From DATFMP01 sp041477795 (lineage in GTDB: Bacteria > SAR324 > JACQKK01), in the NCBI GenBank assembly GCA_041477795.1, contig JBGOUY010000141.1:1-10782 (forward strand): 10,782 nucleotides of DNA, given 5' to 3'. Under the pieces are notes generated by a model that searched no databases, was not told the origin of the DNA, and saw only the letters and a program-made list of their open reading frames with translations. Shown piece by piece: positions 5,980 to 10,782 of the stretch. A program made the translations under genes and the position numbers. Every line of letters begins with the position of its first letter. The stretch's first letter is position 1.

Positions 5980-8004
5980 CTATCCATATATTTCGGAAGG
6001 ATATCGTTCGATATTGGGAGAGCCCTTCCTTCCAGTGGCAATGATGTTGTCTCCGTTCATTTGCATAGGATACCCAAACTCGTCGCGTTTTTGCATGACG
6101 TCCGCACTTGGTTCAGTGCTAGAGTCCTCTGTTTCGACTTGTATGCTACAAAATCCGGCCGCTTCAAATAGCACACGAACATGATCTTCTGAATATTCAA
6201 TCATGCGTCGAGTCGTCGAGCGCATTCTGATGGATGTGGCACCACCTGTAGGCCCGGCATGAGACCCCTGCCCGGACATGAGGTTTGGCGTCGTAAGCAA
6301 CAGCATTCCATCGTGCTTTAGAACGCGATTGATTTCGGCAAACGCGAACATTGGATCATCGGAAAGGCGCTCGATCGGTTCGCAGCACAAGACAACGTCG
6401 AATTCCCCATCGGAGAAGGGAAAGCGTTCCGCCTCGACGCTGAAGTTCCAAAATGGATACGATTTATTGGAGTATGCACACAATTTGGGCGGGATCTCTC
6501 CAAACGATTGATTGGCATTGAAGTCGGTACCGACGACGGCGGCGTAGCGAAACTCGTTGGCGAGGATATCCAGTGTCTCGACGCTGCCGCCCAGTTCCAG
6601 CAATTTGAGCCGCCCGACTCCGGCGGGCAAGCGAGCCAGTGCACTCGCCAGCCGATGCGCAAGCGCCTTGCAAGAGGCGTACGCCGCGGTTCCCGCCAAC
6701 GCATCCAGCCTCCGTTGGATGAATCGCGCGGTATCCTCCGGCGTGAATGGATTCTTGCCGAAAAAGGCGGCGCGCTTGGCGAGGGGTGGGCTCCACCCCG
6801 AGCCGGCACTGGAAAAGGCCGCAGGCGCATCGGCATACGCCTTTGCACATTTCGCGGGCGAATGCTCGCGGGATGCGTACCGCTGTGCCTCCCTGCCGAC
6901 GCGCTCCCGGTGATCGGGATTCACCGCCAAGAGCCGGATCGCCTCGGCAAGGGGTGCGACGTGTTGGGTGTCCAGCGGAATCTTGACGATGGCCTCAGCG
7001 GGGAAGTCCTGGAATGACGCATAATCATATACAATGGCCGGCTTTCCCAGGCCAAGCGCGCGCACCAACGCGGCGGAAGTCTCCCCGGCGTTCGGGTATC
7101 GCAAATTGATCACGATATCGCTGGCAAGTAGGTACACGTGAAATGTCGTCAGGTCCGTATAGCCCGTAATGGTTACGCAATCGTCGAGCCCTTCACCGGC
7201 TATCCACTGCCGGACGATTTCCTCCGAATAGGGCGCGCCTACCAGGATGTATCGAAAACGTGGGATGGCCGATCGAATCGTTGCAAGGGCACGTAGGGAC
7301 GACTGGATCTGTTTTGGCGGGGTAATGTGCCCGAGCGATACAATGATGAGCTCGTCTTGCGGCAGGTTCAGCCGTTGTCGGGCCACCTGCTGAGTCATCC
7401 CCCGGAGGGCGACTGGCAGCGACCCAAGATGAAGCGGAATGTGGCAAATAGGAATGTAGGGGCGAAGGCGCCGAATCTCGTCAACCATGAATCGAGAATG
7501 CGTGATGACACCCACGGCATTGTCCAGAACCTGCTGATTGAGCGGATAAAGAAACTTTTGGTACTCGGTAAAGATCCCGATCTGCCGATGCCGCGCAATC
7601 TTCAATCCCGGACGGCCGACATCGTAGAAGAGAAAGCGCGCGTATGCCTCGAAGTCCCCTGTGGATAGCGTCAGTTCTGAGATAAGATGATGAATCAGAT
7701 AGTCGTGCATCACCATGATTCCGGGGTGAACAAGTGCCTCAGCCAAGATGAACTTGTGGTATTCGCTGTTCCCGATGTGATAGTAACGAATCGCGGAGCG
7801 GCTTTGAACTTGATGGGCGCGAAAGTCTGAATAGTGTATGATCTCAGAACTGGATAATTTCACATTCGGTTGCTCCGAATCGGCGACTACGTATAGGATG
7901 TCTCCGTGCTCGGAAAGGTGCGGATGCAACTCGGCATTGTAGTCCGCAATTCCGGATCTCGCAGGAGGAAGTGGCGTAAATACAATAAACAGAGGTTTGC
8001 TCAT
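5980..8004 (-). CDS. Bifunctional GT4 glycosyltransferase - class I SAM methyltransferase fusion
   Basis: A 674-residue two-domain protein. Residues 1 to about 395 form a GT4 enzyme: FTPLPPARSGIADY (9-22), HPGIMVMHD (93-101) and RYPNAGETSAALVRAL (302-317). In the EX7E region only the first Glu is clear, as in its paralogue at 3604-4872. A linker (about 395-465) leads to a Rossmann methyltransferase: LLELGGSVETL (468-478, a loosened SAM-binding loop), a TDFNANQ acidic strand end, FDVVLCCEPIERL (535-547), NRVLKHDGMLLLTTPN and EYSEDHVRVLFEAAGF (603-618). It may add a sugar and then O-methylate it, or cap the chain (inference). I chose ATG 8004 over a longer frame starting at 8088 because the paralogue begins at the same block; the ribosome-binding site is poor. 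Both catalytic parts are lower in GC than the neighbouring genes, while the linker DNA is GC-rich, suggesting mosaic origin. Confidence 0.88.
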   Translation of the reverse strand: MSKPLFIVFTPLPPARSGIADYNAELHPHLSEHGDILYVVADSEQPNVKLSSSEIIHYSDFRAHQVQSRSAIRYYHIGNSEYHKFILAEALVHPGIMVMHDYLIHHLISELTLSTGDFEAYARFLFYDVGRPGLKIARHRQIGIFTEYQKFLYPLNQQVLDNAVGVITHSRFMVDEIRRLRPYIPICHIPLHLGSLPVALRGMTQQVARQRLNLPQDELIIVSLGHITPPKQIQSSLRALATIRSAIPRFRYILVGAPYSEEIVRQWIAGEGLDDCVTITGYTDLTTFHVYLLASDIVINLRYPNAGETSAALVRALGLGKPAIVYDYASFQDFPAEAIVKIPLDTQHVAPLAEAIRLLAVNPDHRERVGREAQRYASREHSPAKCAKAYADAPAAFSSAGSGWSPPLAKRAAFFGKNPFTPEDTARFIQRRLDALAGTAAYASCKALAHRLASALARLPAGVGRLKLLELGGSVETLDILANEFRYAAVVGTDFNANQSFGEIPPKLCAYSNKSYPFWNFSVEAERFPFSDGEFDVVLCCEPIERLSDDPMFAFAEINRVLKHDGMLLLTTPNLMSGQGSHAGPTGGATSIRMRSTTRRMIEYSEDHVRVLFEAAGFCSIQVETEDSSTEPSADVMQKRDEFGYPMQMNGDNIIATGRKGSPNIERYPSEIYG

Positions 8005-8032
8005 TTTATGAAGATGAAGCGATAATCCAATC

Positions 8033-8217
8033 CTATGTGAAACCAGGGGCTGAGGCGCCAAAAGGTATCCAGGCGCAGAGGACTCCATGCAGTCCGGTCT
8101 GGTTCATGGCCTCCTGCAAGAAATCTTCCCGGTCTGGCAGACGGAAATAGGCATCGGTGTCCGAATTGATCAGAGCAAGCCGTGAAGTCTTGCAGCCGAC
8201 GCTCAGACCCGTCCTTT
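8033..8217 (-). pseudogene. Possible remnant 3' end of an unidentified gene
   Basis: Between the DUF4214 gene and the fusion gene, one minus-strand frame is open from 8371 to a TAG at 8035-8033. Beyond the DUF4214 stop it reads with a natural-looking composition, including SRLALINSDTDAYF, LPDREDFLQEAMNQTGLHG and VLCAWIPFG. It has no good start codon: the only in-frame ATG has AGGAGG just two bases away, too close. I cannot assign a family. It could be the tail of a gene whose front was lost, or chance openness in GC-rich DNA; another frame is open across the same bases and reads less like a protein. Confidence 0.25.
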
Positions 8218-9105
8218 CTACGACCGTTTGTTGTCGTGGGGCCTGGTGTGTCTGATGGAGTCCACCGTCGACTGGGCATCGCGCCGCGCCTGGGTCAGTT
8301 CGGGCTGCTCGGCCTTCCGCATGCCGCGCAGATCGTGTTCGAACTGGGATGTGACTCGTTGCAATGCCTGATCATGCAACGCATGGAGATGATCCATGCG
8401 CTCCAAAATGGCATTTACCTGCTCGACTAGCTGCCGGTGGTTGGCTGAGACGCGCGCCTCGATGGCGCTTACCTGCTCGACCAGCTGCTGGTGGTCGGCT
8501 GAGACGCGCGCCTCGATGGCACTCACCCGCTCGACAAGGTGCGCTTGGTTGGCTGAAACTGTCAGAGCCCGGCTCTCCGCTTTCTCGTTGACTTGCCGCA
8601 GCTCGCGCCAAAGCGATTCGTTGAGCTGCTGGAGCAGATCCAGGATCCGCTGCTGCTGCCTCCCTGCCGACTGCTGCTCGCGCAGTTCCCATTGCAACTT
8701 GCGCCAGGTCACGGGCAGCCGGGCGGCAGAAAAGGCCAGTCGGAGCCCATATCCAATGACGGGGAAATAAAGCACGGCGTAGGACAACAAGGCCAGCCAC
8801 AAGCCCCTCACGTGCACGTTGCGCAACCGGCCTTCGCGCGCATAACGGATTCGCGCCAACATGACCACGCGGCGCGCGGGATATCCGGAGATGCGTGACG
8901 ATAACCACTGGCGCCCCAGGGGGTCCGGTTCCCGACCCAGGATGCGACGGTAAGTCTCCTCGACGAATTCAGGGTCGGCCAATCCCAGCAGCTCGCTGAC
9001 CGAGACGTCCTGGACGTACGCGGGCTTGGCGGCGGGCAGCGCATCCTGCCCGCTTGGCGGCAGGCTTTTCGCCCTCAGGGTTTCCTGGTGCTTCGGGCTG
9101 TACAT
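8218..9105 (-). CDS. DUF4214-domain coiled-coil protein with a hydrophobic segment
   Basis: A 295-residue protein from ATG 9105. DUF4214 lies near residues 35-95 (LLGLADPEFVEETYRRILGR, DPLGRQWLSSRISGYPARR). A hydrophobic segment follows (about 102-127, LWLALLSYAVLYFPVIGYGL), then a long Gln/Glu/Arg-rich coiled coil to the end, including an 18-residue tandem repeat (VSAIEARVSADHQQLVEQ). DUF4214 is an uncharacterised helical domain often seen in surface-polysaccharide and S-layer-related proteins. The protein may be a membrane-associated scaffold or length-sensing partner of the coiled-coil methyltransferase upstream (inference). The start is uncertain: the frame extends to TTG 9408, but those 101 codons read like noncoding DNA, and ATG 9105 lacks a strong ribosome-binding site. 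A GC-rich hairpin (9032-9053) lies within the first 25 codons. No catalytic motif is visible. Confidence 0.8.
   Translation of the reverse strand: MYSPKHQETLRAKSLPPSGQDALPAAKPAYVQDVSVSELLGLADPEFVEETYRRILGREPDPLGRQWLSSRISGYPARRVVMLARIRYAREGRLRNVHVRGLWLALLSYAVLYFPVIGYGLRLAFSAARLPVTWRKLQWELREQQSAGRQQQRILDLLQQLNESLWRELRQVNEKAESRALTVSANQAHLVERVSAIEARVSADHQQLVEQVSAIEARVSANHRQLVEQVNAILERMDHLHALHDQALQRVTSQFEHDLRGMRKAEQPELTQARRDAQSTVDSIRHTRPHDNKRS
8417..8560 (-). repeat. 54-base in-frame tandem repeat in the DUF4214 gene
   Basis: Units begin at 8417, 8471 and 8525 with a fixed 54-base period. The first two complete units differ at 5 of 54 positions by my count; the third is partial and more diverged. 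Each encodes 18 residues of coiled coil (pattern VSAIEARVSAxHxQLVEQ). The period keeps the reading frame, so gain or loss of units would lengthen or shorten the coil without breaking the gene. Confidence 0.9.
9032..9053 (-). repeat. Perfect inverted repeat inside the 5' end of the DUF4214 gene
   Basis: GCGGGCAG (9032-9039) pairs with CTGCCCGC (9046-9053) across a six-base loop. It is flanked by direct copies of GCTTGGCGG at 9024-9032 and 9052-9060. It lies about 50-75 bases into the coding region if translation starts at 9105, so it could slow early translation or simply encode the Pro/Ala/Gly-rich linker. No T-run follows, so it is not a standard terminator. Confidence 0.5.
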
Positions 9106-9445
9106 ACAAAGTGGACTCGTGTCGGACCGCACAAGACGATTGGGGGCAACCTCGGCTCCCGTATCCGGTCTGCCTGTTTGCAGGCTTAGGCCAAGTGAAG
9201 CCTCCCGCACGCTCCTGCAAGACCGAGCGACCCCCCAATGGGACGCAGATTCCGCAGCCCAAGGCTCCCCGCTCAAGCGAAGCCGGAAACCCTTACCAAC
9301 GAACGGATTGGCGAACGCAGAGACATCCGATTCTGTGTGGCCGATCCCATCCGGGATCGGCCATGCCGGAACATCCGCATCCAAACGGGAGCGGGACTCC
9401 GGGAGCAACCCCGTTCTGCAAGGCCTGTTGAATCTCCCGTGAGGG
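9106..9445. other. 340-base gap between the coiled-coil methyltransferase and the DUF4214 gene
   Basis: The DUF4214 frame stays open through most of this stretch, back to a TTG at 9408, but the translation is Arg/Ser/Pro-rich with no domain, so I treat it as noncoding leader. It contains the strong inverted repeat at 9338-9363 and a small one at 9172-9185. I found no confident promoter boxes or T-run terminator on the minus strand. A promoter or leader for the DUF4214 gene is possible but not shown. Confidence 0.5.
9338..9363 (-). repeat. Perfect 11-bp inverted repeat in the intergenic gap
   Basis: TGGCCGATCCC (9338-9348) and GGGATCGGCCA (9353-9363) pair perfectly across the four-base loop ATCC; two further G-U pairs could extend it in RNA. 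It lies about 85 bases beyond the stop of the methyltransferase gene. The minus-strand sequence after it (CACAGAATCGG) has no T-run, so it is not a classic intrinsic terminator. It might block 3' exonucleases, be a REP-like element or bind a protein. I see no second copy in the window. Confidence 0.7.
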
Positions 9446-10782
9446 TCACGGCCGATAGCCGATCACGGCATAGTCCTGCGGGCCAAATAACAGATCGTTC
9501 AGCGTTGCGCCAATTCCGACTTGATCGCGACGGCCCTCGTCGAACTCAGGCTTCGGGTGCAGAGCCAACACCTTGACGCGACAGAACCCGCGCGCTTCTG
9601 CCATGAACGAGACGGTCTGGCTCGGCAGGGGACTGAGGTGGGTCGGGTCGACGTAGAAATCCCGAGCCGCCACCTGGAGGTTCGCCGGGTTGGGTGTCTC
9701 AAAGATGATGACGCCGCCCGGCGCAAGCACGCGCAGACACTCGTCGAACAGCGCCACGACCGTGTCGAACGGCACATGCTCGATGATCTGGAATCCGGTC
9801 ACTGCACCCAAGCTCCGGTCCGCCAGCGACCGCAAGTGCGCCAGGGCATCGCCTTCCGCCACATCGAGGCCCAGGCGACGGCAATCCTCGACAAGGATGC
9901 GGTTGATGTCCACTCCTCTGGCGATGAGGCGGTTGGCTGCGAGCACTTCGAGCCATTCCCCCCGTCCGCACCCGATGTCCAGCACGGGGCGATCGGGCGA
10001 TCCGGCGGCACACTCCCTGATCGTCGGAAGGTAGACCTCCAGGCGGCCCTTGATCACTTCCCGTGTGCCGCGGAACTCATCCTCGAACGAGAGGTACAAT
10101 GCATCCAGTCGGTGCCGGTCCTCTCCGGCGAACGCCGCCAGTTGCGGCTCGTCGAACGGCTCGGGCAGCCGCTTGCGGGCTTCCTCCAGCAGCAGCCCGA
10201 TGCGCCGATCCTGCAGCACTACATCGCGCTTGAGTCGCACCAGATTCGCATGGGCCTGTTCGAAGCGGCCGGCCAGACCCGTGAGCGCGCTGGCGTCCCC
10301 CTTGTTCTGGTGCAACTCGTCGACCCTCCGCTCAATATGAGCGTGGAACTCCTCCAGCGCCGCATGCACCCGCTCCAGCTCCGCGGCTTGACCGGCCAGC
10401 GCCTGCCCCTGACGCGATTCCAGCGCCGCATTCACCCGCTCCAGCTCGGCGGCTTGACCGGCCAGCGCCTCCCACTGGCGCGATTCCAGCGCCGCTATCT
10501 GGCCGGAGACCCCCTGCATGCTGGCGCTGAGCTGTCCGGTGCGCTCGTCCAGCGCCGCGCGCAGCCAGGCCAGCTCGGCGGCGTGGCCGGACTGTACCTC
10601 GGCCTGGCGCGATTCCAGCGACGCTAGCTGTCCGGAGCGCTCCTCAAGCGCCGCGCGCAGCCAGGCCAACTCGGCGGCCAGGCTGGAGCGCGCGTCGCCT
10701 TGGCGCGATTCCAGCGACGCTAGCTGTCCGGAGCGCTCCTCAAGCGCCGCGCGCAGCCAGGCCAACTCGGCAGCCAGGCTGG
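9446..10782 (-). CDS. Coiled-coil protein with C-terminal class I SAM methyltransferase (5' end cut off)
   Basis: 444 residues are visible and the frame runs in phase through position 10782, so the N-terminus and start are outside; the TTG at 10765 is an internal Leu codon. Visible residues 1 to about 200 are Ala/Leu/Glu/Gln/Arg-rich coiled coil built from 32- and 22-residue repeats. A typical linker (LYLSFEDEFRGTREVIKGRL, about 229-248) leads to the methyltransferase: VLDIGCGRGEWLEVL (266-280), ARGVDINR, GFQIIEHVPFD (329-339), LAPGGVIIFETPNP (352-365) and DFYVDPTHLSPLP (374-386). SAM-binding and acidic residues look intact. Proteins with this linker and domain recur in O-antigen and exopolysaccharide loci, and methylation of the non-reducing end is a known way of ending chain growth (WbdD is the characterised example, with a different domain order). 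A role as chain terminator or length ruler here is inference. No membrane segment is visible. Confidence 0.9.
   Translation of the reverse strand, partial: SLAAELAWLRAALEERSGQLASLESRQGDARSSLAAELAWLRAALEERSGQLASLESRQAEVQSGHAAELAWLRAALDERTGQLSASMQGVSGQIAALESRQWEALAGQAAELERVNAALESRQGQALAGQAAELERVHAALEEFHAHIERRVDELHQNKGDASALTGLAGRFEQAHANLVRLKRDVVLQDRRIGLLLEEARKRLPEPFDEPQLAAFAGEDRHRLDALYLSFEDEFRGTREVIKGRLEVYLPTIRECAAGSPDRPVLDIGCGRGEWLEVLAANRLIARGVDINRILVEDCRRLGLDVAEGDALAHLRSLADRSLGAVTGFQIIEHVPFDTVVALFDECLRVLAPGGVIIFETPNPANLQVAARDFYVDPTHLSPLPSQTVSFMAEARGFCRVKVLALHPKPEFDEGRRDQVGIGATLNDLLFGPQDYAVIGYRP
10416..10547 (-). repeat. 66-base in-frame tandem repeat in the coiled-coil methyltransferase gene
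   Basis: The GATTCCAGCGCCGC motif recurs at 10416 and 10482, a 66-base period, encoding two near-identical 22-residue units (ESRQxxALAGQAAELERVxAAL). The unit near 10482 grades into diverged sequence at its high-coordinate side, so the outer boundary is approximate. The period is different from the 96-base repeat next to it, so the coil grew by at least two separate duplication events. Confidence 0.8.
10607..10782 (-). repeat. 96-base in-frame tandem repeat, nearly identical copies, running off the window
   Basis: A unit starting at 10607 is followed 96 bases later (10703) by a second copy that continues to the window edge. Over the 80 bases that can be compared I count one mismatch. Each unit encodes 32 residues of coiled coil (AAELAWLRAALEERSGQLAS onward). 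A third, more diverged copy lies at about 10511-10606. Near-identity at the DNA level, including third codon positions, points to recent duplication or ongoing homogenisation. Confidence 0.9.

Noticed and set aside
8417..8560. CRISPR-like array from regular repeats
   Set aside because: The repeats are directly adjacent without unique spacers, have a period divisible by three and encode coiled coil in a confident gene. The same applies to 10416-10782.
8372..8908. 178-codon minus-strand frame with a repeated Arg/Gly/Ala pattern
   Set aside because: It is the DUF4214 coiled-coil gene read in another frame; its repeats mirror the 54-base repeat.
9106..9408. N-terminal extension of the DUF4214 protein from TTG 9408
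   Set aside because: The extra 101 residues have no domain, are Arg/Ser/Pro-rich and cross a perfect hairpin; ATG 9105 places DUF4214 near the N-terminus.
9521..10627. 368-codon plus-strand open frame
   Set aside because: Antisense to the coiled-coil methyltransferase; it stays open because of the biased repeated codons beneath it and shows no motif.

Overview
The window looks like part of a surface-polysaccharide biosynthesis locus from a GC-rich bacterium, most plausibly a proteobacterium. The lineage is an inference from GC content and gene families; there is no rRNA or tRNA to name it. Every gene I can support reads on the minus strand, so transcription runs from position 10782 down to position 1. 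The long plus-strand reading frames are shadows of minus-strand genes in GC-rich DNA. Both ends cut through genes.

In order of transcription: (1) a coiled-coil protein with in-register tandem repeats and a C-terminal class I SAM methyltransferase (9446-10782, 5' end outside the window); (2) a roughly 340-base gap with a strong inverted repeat, then a DUF4214 protein with a hydrophobic segment and a repeated coiled coil (8218-9105); (3) a roughly 210-base gap that may hold the tail of a broken gene; (4) a GT4 glycosyltransferase fused to a second SAM methyltransferase (5980-8004); (5) a GT4 glycosyltransferase (4869-5915) overlapping by four bases (ATGA) with (6) another GT4 (3604-4872); (7) a 433-base gap with no convincing gene; (8) a clear UDP-sulfoquinovose synthase of the SQD1/SqdB/Agl3 type (2022-3170); (9) a DUF2304 membrane domain fused to a DPM1-like GT2 glycosyltransferase (912-1970); (10) a NodB-type polysaccharide deacetylase starting at GTG 726 and running off the left edge.

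Taken together (inference): the SqdB-like enzyme makes UDP-sulfoquinovose, a sulfonated sugar donor. The GT4 enzymes build a glycan, and the GT2 may load a lipid carrier or add a sugar. The deacetylase and the two methyltransferases modify or finish the chain. The coiled-coil methyltransferase and the DUF4214 coiled-coil protein resemble, in layout only, chain-terminating or chain-length systems such as WbdD. Their near-identical DNA repeats could let coiled-coil length vary. The most interesting hypothesis is therefore a sulfoquinovose-containing surface polysaccharide whose length or end-modification is set by repeat-bearing coiled-coil proteins. The sequence supports the parts list; the assembled system is unproven.

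Base composition is uneven. Most of the window is GC-rich (about 70% in hand-counted samples), but both catalytic parts of the GT4-methyltransferase fusion are near 47-48% GC where I counted, joined by a GC-rich linker. This fits mosaic assembly or transfer within the locus.
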